Counted from the first letter of the stretch, positions 26,953-35,866 are shown. The stretch: DNA of 64,000 nucleotides from Acidobacteriota bacterium (GCA_002747255.1 PDUC01000041.1:1-64000), one strand, 5' to 3'. Numbers and translations: made by a program. The notes: generated by a model from the letters alone, not told the origin.

Positions 26953-27870
26953 TCAATAAGAAAGGTAGGTCTCTGCAGAGGCCAGCAACTCCTCATTGGT
27001 TATTTTTCCATCTCTGCAAGCGAGGATATCTCTTTTAGGGAAAATATAAATGCGATCCACCCGGTTTCCTTCATCGTTGTACTCAAAACCTCTGAGAATG
27101 GCGGTGTAATATTCGTCACCTTGCACGGCTCGAATGGTTGCGCCGTACTGACACAAAGCGTCAACCAGTGTATGCCTTATTTTTTCCGCTGTTTTTGACC
27201 AATTCTCTTTGTGTTCCCTCTTAATCTCGCTCAGTTGATCGCGGTACTTTTTCAGTATCCTGAGGCGTGTTTCTTTGAATTTCATTAACTCGGCTTTCAG
27301 TTGCTCCATTTCTAACTTTTTATTCTGAGCCATTTCTTTGATTTTCTTCATTTCTTCAGCCAAGCGGGCTCTTTCTCGCACTTTCATTTTTTCCGCCTGT
27401 TCGAACTTTTCCTGTAATTCCCGCTCCAGGTAGTCTCTCTCTTCAGCAATCCACTCCTCTTCAGAATCCAGTTCACTGATTTCAAAAATGGCTTCGGCCT
27501 CTGCGTCGTGCAGCGCTTCAAGCGCTCTGAACTCCTCCACTTCAAATTCGTCATCCAACTTGTCTTGAAATTTAAAGGGGGGTATTTCAAAGTTGACTCT
27601 GGATAGTCTGGGAAAAAAGGCCGGGGGAAAGGGAACTTTTGCAAGCTGACGTGTGTTAATCTCAATGAGAAGACCTTGTCTTTTGAGATAAGTAGCGTTG
27701 ACCGGTTTTTTAGGGTAACCAAAGAAGGGGTGACGGTTTTCAACCCCAAGCATGGTTGTGAAAACGGTTTCCAAAACACGAACATCTTTTTCATAAGGCG
27801 GCGTTTCATTTGCTTTCAGAGTACAAGCAATTGCTAATATGCAAGTCATAAGGGTGGTTAATTTCATCAT
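26953..27870 (-). CDS. Exported coiled-coil protein, third gene of an ECF sigma operon
   Basis: Unrecognised family. The 305 residues start with a signal peptide (LTTLMTCILAIACTLKA, cleavage likely before NETPPY). A first part with VLETVFTTMLGVENRH is followed by an acidic stretch (about 100-140), then a long Glu/Lys/Arg-rich coiled coil (about 140-230), and a C-terminal mixed segment with YYTAILRGFEY and RIYIFPKRDI. The gene starts 22 bases after the anti-sigma gene, so it is expressed with the sigma/anti-sigma pair and may be the envelope output or signal-sensing partner of that system. No enzymatic motif is visible. Confidence 0.75.
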   Translation of the reverse strand: MMKLTTLMTCILAIACTLKANETPPYEKDVRVLETVFTTMLGVENRHPFFGYPKKPVNATYLKRQGLLIEINTRQLAKVPFPPAFFPRLSRVNFEIPPFKFQDKLDDEFEVEEFRALEALHDAEAEAIFEISELDSEEEWIAEERDYLERELQEKFEQAEKMKVRERARLAEEMKKIKEMAQNKKLEMEQLKAELMKFKETRLRILKKYRDQLSEIKREHKENWSKTAEKIRHTLVDALCQYGATIRAVQGDEYYTAILRGFEYNDEGNRVDRIYIFPKRDILACRDGKITNEELLASAETYLSY

Positions 27871-27892
27871 AAACTCCTTTTTTATGTTTTTA

Positions 27893-28546
27893 TTATTTAA
27901 AACGAACCAGTTGATTGGCCAATAGATTGAGATTCTGATTGTTTGTAGCGGTGTACTCGTAGACGCTTTGCAACTGTTTGTTTAAGCGAACCTGATCCCG
28001 CTGTCGCTGTGATTGCCAACTATCGTTCATCAAGGCCATGTTTTTCGAGAAAGCTGCGCGGTTGGAGTCCATGGCCTCATTGATAAGCATTTTGACATCC
28101 TCCTGATGGTCTGCCTGGAACTGAGTCAAAATAGACTTGAGAACTTCTTGGTTCTCCCTGTTGCGTTCCTCCATTTTTGCGATGAATTTCCGCTGTATCT
28201 CAGATTGATTGGGAACCTCGCTGAAACGAATCGTCGTGCCGTTTTCATTGATTTGGATTTCAAGATTCAAGATGGTAAAAGCTAAAAGCACACAGGCAAG
28301 CACCATAGGACTCCAGGTCCAGATCCAACTTGTTCTTTTTTCATTGAAAAAACCTGCAGGTGCTCTGTACCAGGGTGGAACACTCTCGTCCTTCCACTGT
28401 CTGAAAAGATCTTGTGCTTGTACGACATGATTCAATTTTTCCGCACAGCGATCGCACTCCTTTAAGTGCTCTTCCAGTTCCGCTTTTGCAGCCAGTCTTC
28501 CTTTGGCATAATCTGGTATTTGGTTTTCATATTTTTGGCAAGACAT
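27893..28546 (-). CDS. Membrane anti-sigma factor with a zinc-binding N-terminus
   Basis: A 217-residue protein with the zinc-finger anti-sigma signature HLKECDRC (His27, Cys31, Cys34), a cytosolic part of about 70 residues, one membrane helix (about 74-96) and a periplasmic domain that is mostly predicted coiled coil. This is the zf-HC2/RsiW plan, holding the ECF sigma factor at the membrane until a signal destroys or alters the anti-sigma. It overlaps the sigma gene by 20 bases and precedes the exported coiled-coil gene by 22 bases. The lack of RsiW-type sensing motifs leaves the signal open. Confidence 0.87.
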   Translation of the reverse strand: MSCQKYENQIPDYAKGRLAAKAELEEHLKECDRCAEKLNHVVQAQDLFRQWKDESVPPWYRAPAGFFNEKRTSWIWTWSPMVLACVLLAFTILNLEIQINENGTTIRFSEVPNQSEIQRKFIAKMEERNRENQEVLKSILTQFQADHQEDVKMLINEAMDSNRAAFSKNMALMNDSWQSQRQRDQVRLNKQLQSVYEYTATNNQNLNLLANQLVRFK

Positions 28547-29072
28547 TTTGAGCCTCCCTTTTGGTTTTCATTTTTTTCAGTGCACTGTAGAATCTCGATT
28601 TAATGGTGTTTTCAGAACAGTTCATTTCCAAACTTATTTCCTGGAAGGTCATGTCATGGTAGAACTTGAGTTCAATGATCAACCTCTGTTCAGGAGCAAG
28701 ACGACTTAAATATGTCAAGATCGACTTATTGGCTTCACGCTCTTCCAATTGGCTTTGAGGTGTTCTTTCGTCAATCATGATAGAGTCCTTTAATTCCGAT
28801 GTGGGTTTGAGCCGACGTAAAAAATCAATGGCTTTACCGTACGATATTTTCTGAACCCAGGTTGAAAAGGAAGATTGATGGCGAAACTGAGGTAGACGTC
28901 TGTATACCTCGAAAAAGACTTCCTGCGTGAGATCAAGAGCGTCCTCCCGGTTTCCGGTCAATCTGAGACTGGTGTTGAAAATTGTCTTTTCGTGTTTTCG
29001 AACCAGTTTCTCCCAGGCGCGGGCATTGCCCTGAATGGCTTTTTCTATTTGTGCTTTCTCCGTCATCAGCAT
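28527..29072 (-). CDS. ECF-family RNA polymerase sigma factor
   Basis: A 181-residue sigma-70 family protein with only regions 2 and 4. Region 2 holds DALDLTQEVFFEVYRRLPQF and STWVQKISYGKAIDFLRR; region 4 holds LAPEQRLIIELKFYHDMTFQEIS and NTIKSRFYSALKKM. This is the RpoE-like ECF plan. It is the first gene of the sigma/anti-sigma/coiled-coil operon and has an ECF-type promoter immediately upstream, consistent with autoregulation. GAGG six bases before the ATG supports the start at 29072; an ATG two codons later is possible. Confidence 0.93.
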   Translation of the reverse strand: MLMTEKAQIEKAIQGNARAWEKLVRKHEKTIFNTSLRLTGNREDALDLTQEVFFEVYRRLPQFRHQSSFSTWVQKISYGKAIDFLRRLKPTSELKDSIMIDERTPQSQLEEREANKSILTYLSRLAPEQRLIIELKFYHDMTFQEISLEMNCSENTIKSRFYSALKKMKTKREAQNVLPKI

Positions 29073-29090
29073 GTTTTCCTCTTCAATAGG

Positions 29091-29117
29091 ATAGTCGCAA
29101 AGAGAGTGGAAAAAGTT
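29091..29117 (-). promoter_or_regulatory. Predicted ECF autoregulatory promoter
   Basis: On the minus strand AACTTTTT (29110-29117) and CGACTAT (29091-29097) are placed as in ECF promoters, where an AAC core is followed by about 17 bases and a CGTC-like -10. The start site would lie about 12 bases before the sigma ATG, with GAAGAGG in between. It is a pattern match and would mean the sigma factor drives its own operon. Confidence 0.55.
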
Positions 29118-29318
29118 TGAAAAAAAGGTTTTTCTGGAAAAATGAGTGCATAGCGTGTTTTTCGGAGCAAGACTCTTTATCCTTATCCAGGTTTTGATAA
29201 ATCAAGTTACGTCGATCTCGTTTGTTCAATTCAAGTAAATGTTTTCCTCATTCCTTCGCGAGCATTTTTTCCTGCCAACCTTGTGAATTATCTCACTCCA
29301 GGTTCCCGAATAGAGGTG

Positions 29319-29331
29319 TTCGTTAAACGAA
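29319..29331. promoter_or_regulatory. Palindrome between the sigma operon and hcp, possible activator site
   Basis: TTCGTT-A-AACGAA is a perfect 13-base inverted repeat about 65 bases upstream of the sigma-54-type promoter of hcp. Enhancer-binding proteins bind such palindromes upstream of -24/-12 promoters, so it is a candidate activator site; it could equally serve the divergent ECF operon. Confidence 0.4.
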
Positions 29332-29395
29332 ACAGTTTCAGGCGAACCCAAAAGCTCTCTTTACATAAACATTTGATATAAAACAATATAAAAAC

Positions 29396-29412
29396 TTGGC
29401 ACAGTATTCGCT
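29396..29412 (+). promoter_or_regulatory. Sigma-54 (-24/-12) promoter of hcp
   Basis: TTGGCACAGTATTCGCT fits the consensus TTGGCAC-R-N4-TTGCW with one mismatch (TCGC for TTGC), and the invariant GG and GC are spaced by exactly ten bases. The predicted start site is about 28 bases before the hcp ATG, leaving room for the AAAGGAG ribosome-binding site. Sigma-54 control of hcp genes is known from Vibrio and Aeromonas. Confidence 0.7.
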
Positions 29413-29450
29413 CTAAGATTGGCGTCCACATTTTTTAAAAGGAGTTAATC

Positions 29451-29915
29451 ATGACCGTTTCAAGTTACGCAAAAATAGATGGAGTTCCCGGACCTGTTGA
29501 GGGCGGAGAACAGGATCAACAAGTAGAAATTTACGAATTCAATTACGAAATCACCATGCCAACTGATTTGAGAGATGGCACCATCACTGGCAGACGTCAG
29601 CATGGATATTTCACGTTTGTTCACGAACTGGACAAAGCCTCTCCCCTACTGGCCAAGCACCTTTGTGACAACATCGTCATTCCCAGTGTGGTGGTGTCTC
29701 ACTACCGGCCAGACCCCACCGGCGATATTATCAAGTACTTTTCTCATGAAATGAAGGAAGTCAAGGTTGTCGGTCTCAAAGCCTGGAAACTCAATACTTG
29801 TGACGATAAAAGCAAGCGTTTCAGAGATTGTGAGGCTGTGAGCCTGATGTTTGAAGAAATTAAAATTAAAGACGAAGAAGGCAACGAGTACACGGATACC
29901 TGGAGTCTCGCATAA
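29451..29915 (+). CDS. hcp: Hcp family type VI secretion tube protein
   Basis: A 154-residue Hcp, the ring-forming tube protein expelled by type VI secretion. The family is recognised by ITGRRQHGYFTFVHELDKASPLL, VVSHYRPDPTG, IIKYFSHEMKEVKVV and the closing IKIKDEEGNEYTDTW; it looks closest to the E. coli/Salmonella-type Hcp with TGxRxHxxFxFxKExDxxSP. It has no signal peptide, as expected. It stands alone with its own promoter and terminator; no other type VI gene (sheath, VgrG, ClpV, baseplate) is in the window. Such orphan hcp copies often lie apart from the main cluster. Confidence 0.9.
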   Translation: MTVSSYAKIDGVPGPVEGGEQDQQVEIYEFNYEITMPTDLRDGTITGRRQHGYFTFVHELDKASPLLAKHLCDNIVIPSVVVSHYRPDPTGDIIKYFSHEMKEVKVVGLKAWKLNTCDDKSKRFRDCEAVSLMFEEIKIKDEEGNEYTDTWSLA

Positions 29916-29938
29916 ACTGTCTACCCTCCTAAAAGTGA

Positions 29939-29968
29939 AGCACCTGCCTCGGCAGGTGCTTTTTTTTT
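29939..29968 (+). terminator. Rho-independent terminator after hcp
   Basis: A perfect 9-base-pair stem, AGCACCTGC and GCAGGTGCT, around CTCG is followed by nine T. It makes hcp a monocistronic unit. Confidence 0.95.
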
Positions 29969-30194
29969 GAAATCAGTTATACCGACATGGAGTTGAAAAG
30001 AGGATGTTCTCCTGATAGCAAATCAGCTCATATTCCTTTTCCTCTCAACCTGACCCGAACCAGGCTGCCCTGCTCGGAAGACGAGCTTTTCCAGACAGAA
30101 ACAAATATCTCTTCATGCATGCTCGTATCATAAGCTATCATACTTACGAACGGTGACACTTTTTCATCTGATCTTACAGAAAAAGACGATAATT

Positions 30195-31370
30195 ATGATA
30201 CAGCGGCTTAAAACCAGAGAAGTTGAGATTGGCGAGATTGCGATCGGCGGAGAAAACCCCATTGCCGTCCAGTCCATGATTGTGGAGGACACCTCCGACA
30301 TAGAAGGCTGTGTTCGGTCCATCCTGAAACTCTATGGAGAGGGCTGTGAATTGATTCGGGTTACGACCCCCACTTTAAAAGACGTCCACTGTCTGGGAGA
30401 AATCCGCGCAAGATTGGCGGATGCAGGTCATCCCAAAATCCCCCTTGTGGCAGACATTCATCACAACGGCTGGAGAATTGCCATCGAGGTATCTCGATTC
30501 GTGGATAAAATACGAATTAATCCCGGTCTCTTTGTCTTCAGCCGAAAAAACACAGGCGAAGATTACACCGATGAAGAAATACGCACAGAACGCGAGAAAA
30601 TCCGTCAACAAATGCGGGCCGTTATCAATGCATGTCAACAACATAAAACGGCCATGAGAATTGGCGTCAATCACGGCTCTCTCAGTGAGAGAATGCTGTT
30701 CATGCACGGGAACACGCCCGAAGGCATGGTGGAAAGCGCCATTGAATTCATAGAAATCTGTGAATCTGAAGCCTATTACGACCTGGTCGTTTCCCTTAAG
30801 GCATCTCGCGTACCGGTGATGATCGAGGCCAACCGCATCCTCGCAAAAAAGTTCAGAGCTCGAGGCCAGGGTTACCCTATTCACCTTGGTGTTACCGAAG
30901 CAGGAGACGGAACTTACGCCAGAATCAAGTCCACAGCCGGCATTGCCACGCTCCTGGCCGAGGGTATTGGCGACACCATTCGCGTTTCACTGGCGGAAGA
31001 TCCCATTGAGGAAATCCCTGTCTGCTACGATATTCTGCAGGCGTTGGGTTTGAGGAAAACAAAAGTTGAATTCATTGCCTGTCCGTCCTGCGGACGAACG
31101 AAGTTCAATTTAACCGAAGTCGTTCCCAAAGTAAGAAAAGCCACAGAGCATCTGGCAGGCCTCCACATCGCCGTTATGGGCTGCATTGTCAATGGCCCGG
31201 GCGAAATGGCAGATGCCGATTACGGTTATGTGGGTCAGGGAATTGGCAAAGTCTCTCTTTACCGCGGAAGAGAAGTCGTTCGACGCGGCATTCCCGAAGA
31301 GCAGGGCATTCTCCAACTCATCAATCTCATTAAGGCCGACGGCAAATGGGTGGAACCACAATCAACTTAA
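30195..31370 (+). CDS. ispG: 4-hydroxy-3-methylbut-2-enyl diphosphate synthase (IspG/GcpE)
   Basis: Iron-sulfur enzyme of the MEP isoprenoid pathway converting MEcPP to HMBPP. The TIM-barrel part has [16 protein letters not shown] and KIRINPG; the cluster ligands are Cys296 and Cys299 in CPSCGRT and Cys330 in GCIVNGPGE with Glu337. The middle section [15 protein letters not shown] and [11 protein letters not shown] resembles the plant/Bacteroidetes/chlamydial form, yet the extra A* domain of that form is missing and the length is about 391 residues. I use the ATG 42 bases into the open frame because family members begin near [11 protein letters not shown]. It starts the unit with the TPR gene, uvrC and pyrF. 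Confidence 0.94.
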   Translation: MIQRLKTREVEIGEIAIGGENPIAVQSMIVEDTSDIEGCVRSILKLYGEGCELIRVTTPTLKDVHCLGEIRARLADAGHPKIPLVADIHHNGWRIAIEVSRFVDKIRINPGLFVFSRKNTGEDYTDEEIRTEREKIRQQMRAVINACQQHKTAMRIGVNHGSLSERMLFMHGNTPEGMVESAIEFIEICESEAYYDLVVSLKASRVPVMIEANRILAKKFRARGQGYPIHLGVTEAGDGTYARIKSTAGIATLLAEGIGDTIRVSLAEDPIEEIPVCYDILQALGLRKTKVEFIACPSCGRTKFNLTEVVPKVRKATEHLAGLHIAVMGCIVNGPGEMADADYGYVGQGIGKVSLYRGREVVRRGIPEEQGILQLINLIKADGKWVEPQST

Positions 31371-31383
31371 ACGGAGTATTATC

Positions 31384-33228
31384 ATGATCTTATGCCAGGC
31401 TTGCAACACGGCGAATTCGATGGAGTCGGAATATTGCAGGAAGTGTGGAACGAAACTGTTGGTGCTGGGTGGAAATCAGAAATGGGATGAATACGCGCCG
31501 CTGCCCTTTTCTCTGGAAGATCATTTCCTTGAGCGAATTTCAAACCTTGAAGACACCGTTTCCAACATTCTCGATCACCTGGCCCGCTTCGCTGAATCAC
31601 TTGAACTGGTCGATCGCAACGGCTTCATCACCCGCAGCGGCTTGACCGCGTTAATTGAAACACTGAATGAAGCCGGTCAACTAAAAGAAAACAGGCTCAA
31701 GGAGCACTGGGAGTCCACTATTGCAGAACAAATGGAGGAAGCACAAATCCGGGATCGGTTTGCCCAAATGAAAAACAGGTTTACGGCTCTTTACAGAGGA
31801 GAACCCGACAAAAAGAGCCGCTTCCAGAGCCTGATCGATGATGCTGAGTTCCAGATTCTATCCGGCAATATAGACGCGTTTTCTGAACCGCTGGAAAAGG
31901 CACTTCAATTGGATTCAGAAAACTACGAACTGGCTTACTTTCTTGCTGAAATGGCTTACGAGCTTGAAAAGGGCAGTCAAGAGTACTTTCTGAAAAGTGC
32001 TCTCAAATCCAATCCGAATCACATAGATTCACTTTTCATGTTAGCGGTCGTTTACTATTCACAGGACAAGTTCGACCAGGCAAAAAACCTGCTCGATCGT
32101 GTTATTTCCCACAACCCGAGAGACGCAGCGGCTCTGTTATGTCTGGGCTCCGTTTATTCATCAGAGGAAAAATACGATCAGGCACGTCCGTATCTGGAAA
32201 AATCACTGGACATTCAACCTCAAGCTCAAGCCTACTACCTGCTGGGCATTGGTTACAAAGAGCAGAATGTCTTTAAAAAAGCGAAAGACAACCTGGAGCA
32301 AGCCATCGCCATGGATGCCGAAATGGAAGACGCCTATTACATGCTTGGTTTTGTTTACCTCAAGAGAGGATGGAACAGAAAAGCAAAAGAGGCCTTTTCT
32401 CAGGCACTGCTCATTAATCCCTTTAAAATAGAGTATCAGCAAGCCTTGAGCTTCGATCAACCCAAGGCCGAAATGAACCTCGACGAATTTGACGAGAGCA
32501 GTGTGGTGCTTTTTCACCAGGCAGAAACGATGATGAAAGAAAAGAAGTTCAAGGCTGCCTTGTCCAATTACAGATCCCTGGTGAAGAAGTTCCCCGATAA
32601 CCCCATCTTCCTGTGTTCCATGTCTGTGGCACTCTATTCCCTTAAGAGATGGGAAGAGGTTATCAAGGTGTCCTTTAAGCTCAGAGAAATGGAAACATCT
32701 GAAATCCTGCAATGCATTGCTTTTACACTGCAAATGGAAGCGGAGCGAACGCTCAAGAACTACGAAGATGCCTTGGTGACGCTGGCATGCATGCAGCAGA
32801 GTTTGAGCACGGATTACGGCCACGCCATTGCCGCTTACGGCACGGCTCTCACGCTGGCGGATATGGGAGAGGAACTGAAAACAGCGGAAAAAATAGCCAA
32901 GGACGCACTCCAGTACGCGCCTGAAGAGTTCCTGGCCAATATTCTGGATGCGCTTGGCTGGGTCTGCTTCAAACAGGGCAAACTGGAAGAGAGTTTGACC
33001 TACCTTGAAAAGGCCTTGAAGATTGAAGAAAGTGTTCCCATTCTTCAGCACTACGGCATGACCCTGCTCTCTTTTAATCTGGAGGAAAAAGCCCGAGCCG
33101 TGTTCGAAAAATTGCGCGACAAAAGGAATCAAGACCCTCAAGTGGATCTTTTTATTTTCAGGGCATTGGAAAAGGAAAAACGGCTCTTGAAACCCACCAA
33201 CCTGGAAGAAGGAAGTTCAAAAGTGTGA
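31384..33228 (+). CDS. Zinc-ribbon TPR protein
   Basis: A 614-residue cytosolic protein: N-terminal zinc ribbon with Cys4, Cys7, Cys18 and Cys21, a helical segment of about 120 residues, then roughly ten TPR units (for example AAALLCLGSVYSSEEKYDQARPYL is typical), interrupted by an acidic stretch near residue 360. TPRs mediate protein contacts; the partner is unknown. The ATG has GGAG nine bases before it and lies 13 bases after the ispG stop; an in-frame ATG upstream would run through ispG and is rejected. Its stop overlaps the uvrC GTG. The context gives no function. Confidence 0.8.
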   Translation: MILCQACNTANSMESEYCRKCGTKLLVLGGNQKWDEYAPLPFSLEDHFLERISNLEDTVSNILDHLARFAESLELVDRNGFITRSGLTALIETLNEAGQLKENRLKEHWESTIAEQMEEAQIRDRFAQMKNRFTALYRGEPDKKSRFQSLIDDAEFQILSGNIDAFSEPLEKALQLDSENYELAYFLAEMAYELEKGSQEYFLKSALKSNPNHIDSLFMLAVVYYSQDKFDQAKNLLDRVISHNPRDAAALLCLGSVYSSEEKYDQARPYLEKSLDIQPQAQAYYLLGIGYKEQNVFKKAKDNLEQAIAMDAEMEDAYYMLGFVYLKRGWNRKAKEAFSQALLINPFKIEYQQALSFDQPKAEMNLDEFDESSVVLFHQAETMMKEKKFKAALSNYRSLVKKFPDNPIFLCSMSVALYSLKRWEEVIKVSFKLREMETSEILQCIAFTLQMEAERTLKNYEDALVTLACMQQSLSTDYGHAIAAYGTALTLADMGEELKTAEKIAKDALQYAPEEFLANILDALGWVCFKQGKLEESLTYLEKALKIEESVPILQHYGMTLLSFNLEEKARAVFEKLRDKRNQDPQVDLFIFRALEKEKRLLKPTNLEEGSSKV

Positions 33229-35003
33229 CCAGAGCATTCAACCATGAAACTTTGAAGGAAGTGCCGACTCTTCCCGGGGTGTACCTGTTCAACGATGTCA
33301 AGGGTCGCCTGCTGTATGTGGGTAAAGCGGTTTCACTGCGCAACAGACTGCGAAGTTACTTGCAGAAAAACCTGCCGAGCGACCGTATCAGAAAAATGGT
33401 GCGTCTCATTCACCGTTTTGAATACATCGTCACGAAAACAGAAGTGGAAGCTCTTATTCTGGAGAACAGCTTCATCAAAAACAACAAACCCGTTTACAAC
33501 ATCCTGCTCCGGGACGGTAAAACCTATCCCTACATTAAATTGACTGCGGAACCCTTTCCCAGGGCGATCATCACCAGACGAAAATCTGCCGGCGGATCAC
33601 TTTTCGGGCCCTTCCCCAGTACACGGGCAGCCAGGCAGACCATTCGCCAACTGCATCAGTTCTTCAAGATCAGGAACTGCGACTACGACCTGGCACTGCG
33701 TTCCTATCAACCCTGTTTACAGTATCACTTAAAAAGATGTGACGCGCCGTGCGCCAACCTTGTCACTTCTGAAGAATACCATCAGGGAGTCGAAAGAGCC
33801 CGCATGTTCCTCAGCGGAAAAACCGATGAACTCATCGACATCCTGAATCGTGAAATGGAAAAAGCTTCGCAACGCCTGGCTTTTGAAAGAGCGGCCCATT
33901 TCAGGGATTTACTTGGCCTGGTCAACAAGGTGCGCATCCATCAAAGTGTAGCCAAGCTGCCCAACAGGAAACTGGATGTCATTGGTTACACCCAAAGCGG
34001 CAATCAAATTTCACTGATGATCCTGACGATTCGAAACTCTATGGTCAGCAGGAGTAAACACTTTCTGCTGGATCAGCAGGTTGAGGTAGTTGAAGATCTG
34101 GTTTCTCACCTCACACACTACTATCTGCATCATCCCGACCCACCCGGCGAAATAGCCATTCAAAACGCCGAATCCTTTAATTTGTTCAAAGAAGCCATGC
34201 AGTCTTATTGTAAACGCTCTCTGATTCTCACCTCACCACAGAAGGGATACAAAGCCCGCTTGTTGCAGATGGCCGAAGAAAACGCTCGACTTCACCTCAC
34301 GGACAGGGAACCTGAGAGCGTACAGCGACTGGCCGATGTGCTGTCGGAACACATGGATCTGCCCTCTTTACCGCACACCATCGAGGGCTTTGATATCAGC
34401 AACACACAGGGAGAACACAGTGTGGCTTCCATGGTGTCCTTCGTCAACGGGAAACCCGCCAAGCGGAACTACCGCAAATACAAAATCAAGACAGTTGAAG
34501 GCCCCGACGACTTTGCTTCCATGAGAGAAGTGGTTTCAAGAAGGTACAGCCGGCTGTTAAATGAAGGCAAAGACCTGCCCGACCTCATTTTAATCGATGG
34601 GGGAAAAGGCCAGTTGAATTCTGCCCACCAGGCATTAACCGCTTTAGGACTTGCCAATCAGCCTTTAATCTCGCTGGCAAAAAAGGAAGAACTCATTTGT
34701 CTGGTCAACAACCCGGATCCCATTGATCTGGAAGAGCGGGATCCAGCGCTGAAATTACTGCAACAGGTTCGCGATGAAGCTCATCGATTTGGATTGACTT
34801 TTCATCGATCCAGACGTAAAAAAGCCATGCTCCGTTCTGAACTGGACGCCATTCCCGGATTGGGATCAAAACGTCAAAAGAAACTGCTGCACACCTTTGG
34901 ATCCGTGAAAAACATCAAGGAGGCCAGTCTTCAGCAACTGGTTCACGTACTTGGAAATAAAACGGGCACCAACACCTGGCATGCCCTGAGGAATAAGAAA
35001 TGA
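33225..35003 (+). CDS. uvrC: UvrABC system protein C
   Basis: Dual endonuclease of nucleotide excision repair that cuts on both sides of UvrB-bound lesions. The N-terminal GIY-YIG domain shows LPGVYLFND (18-20) and LLYVGKA (31-33); a UVR motif follows near 200-235; the RNase H-like 5' nuclease has EGFDISNTQG and LILIDGGKGQLNSA; the C-terminal helix-hairpin-helix reads IPGLGSKRQKKLL. The 592 residues are standard. The start is a GTG overlapping the preceding stop, with GGAAG upstream. Its TGA overlaps the pyrF ATG. Confidence 0.96.
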   Translation: MTRAFNHETLKEVPTLPGVYLFNDVKGRLLYVGKAVSLRNRLRSYLQKNLPSDRIRKMVRLIHRFEYIVTKTEVEALILENSFIKNNKPVYNILLRDGKTYPYIKLTAEPFPRAIITRRKSAGGSLFGPFPSTRAARQTIRQLHQFFKIRNCDYDLALRSYQPCLQYHLKRCDAPCANLVTSEEYHQGVERARMFLSGKTDELIDILNREMEKASQRLAFERAAHFRDLLGLVNKVRIHQSVAKLPNRKLDVIGYTQSGNQISLMILTIRNSMVSRSKHFLLDQQVEVVEDLVSHLTHYYLHHPDPPGEIAIQNAESFNLFKEAMQSYCKRSLILTSPQKGYKARLLQMAEENARLHLTDREPESVQRLADVLSEHMDLPSLPHTIEGFDISNTQGEHSVASMVSFVNGKPAKRNYRKYKIKTVEGPDDFASMREVVSRRYSRLLNEGKDLPDLILIDGGKGQLNSAHQALTALGLANQPLISLAKKEELICLVNNPDPIDLEERDPALKLLQQVRDEAHRFGLTFHRSRRKKAMLRSELDAIPGLGSKRQKKLLHTFGSVKNIKEASLQQLVHVLGNKTGTNTWHALRNKK

Positions 35004-35866
35004 AGTCTTTTGCCTGTCAATTACACGAGAGAATCAAAGAAAAGAACACCCGACTGCTGGTTGGCCTGGATCCGCATCCCGGGAAAATACCCGTTTCCTT
35101 TGCTTCAAACTACCGCGAAGAGGATGTTGAAAATCTGCTTTTTGATTACTTTTCAAATGTTGTCGATAAGTCCAGGGCTTTCGCGGCCGCCTTTAAGCCT
35201 CAAATTGCCTTCTTTGAGGCCTACGGCATGGCAGGAATGCGAGCTTTTACGCGTTTACTGGCTTATTTGAGGTCTAAGGGCGAAATCATCGTCGTCGATG
35301 GCAAGCGAAATGATATCGGTTCCACTGCAGCCGCCTACGCGCGTGCTTACTTCAAAGCAGGCAGTGACTTCAACTGCCATGCCCTGACCGTCAACGCCTA
35401 TTTGGGTTCCGATGGTATTGAGCCCTTTCTGTCCTATCCGCAAAAAGGAATTTTCGCCCTGTTGAAAACCAGTAACCCCAGCAGTGGTCAAATTCAAGAC
35501 CTTTACCTGCGTTCTGGTGACCCGCTTTACCATCACATGTCAAAGCTGTTCACCAAATGGAATGAGCCGCTACTGGATGAAGAGGGTTTTGGGCCTGTGG
35601 GCGCCGTGATAGGAGCCACCTACCCGGAACACATGCAGCGGCTGAGAAAACTCATGCCCCATTCTCTTTTCCTGGTGCCAGGCTATGGCGCCCAGGGCGG
35701 CAGCCGGGAAGCCGTCAGGGCGGCCTTCATGCCCGGAGGCAAGGGCGCCATAATCAATTCCTCCAGAATGATTAATTTCCCCGCTGGTTTTGAATCAAAG
35801 GGGTTTGAAGCCGTAGCAGAGGCCGCAGAGAAGGCCTGCAAGGACATTAATTCATTGGCACTGTGA
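35000..35866 (+). CDS. pyrF: Orotidine 5'-phosphate decarboxylase, subfamily 2
   Basis: Last step of UMP synthesis. The catalytic loop VVDGKRNDIGSTA carries the Asp100-Lys102-Asp105 array, and GLDPHPGKIP near the N-terminus and PGYGAQGG near the end are typical. At 288 residues it belongs to the longer subfamily 2 (mycobacterial/Myxococcus-like), not the 230-240-residue E. coli type. ATG overlaps the uvrC stop as ATGA, so it is coupled to uvrC, a non-pyrimidine neighbour; carAB lies elsewhere in the window. Confidence 0.94.
   Translation: MKSFACQLHERIKEKNTRLLVGLDPHPGKIPVSFASNYREEDVENLLFDYFSNVVDKSRAFAAAFKPQIAFFEAYGMAGMRAFTRLLAYLRSKGEIIVVDGKRNDIGSTAAAYARAYFKAGSDFNCHALTVNAYLGSDGIEPFLSYPQKGIFALLKTSNPSSGQIQDLYLRSGDPLYHHMSKLFTKWNEPLLDEEGFGPVGAVIGATYPEHMQRLRKLMPHSLFLVPGYGAQGGSREAVRAAFMPGGKGAIINSSRMINFPAGFESKGFEAVAEAAEKACKDINSLAL

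Noticed and set aside
29073-29950. Type VI secretion gene cluster around hcp
   Set aside because: No sheath, baseplate, ClpV or VgrG gene in the window; hcp has its own promoter and terminator.
31186-31383. Longer start of the TPR protein inside ispG
   Set aside because: It would read through ispG out of frame; the ATG at 31384 has a ribosome-binding site and begins a zinc ribbon.
32203-33141. 312-codon antisense frame over the TPR gene
   Set aside because: A shadow of the repeat-rich coding strand.
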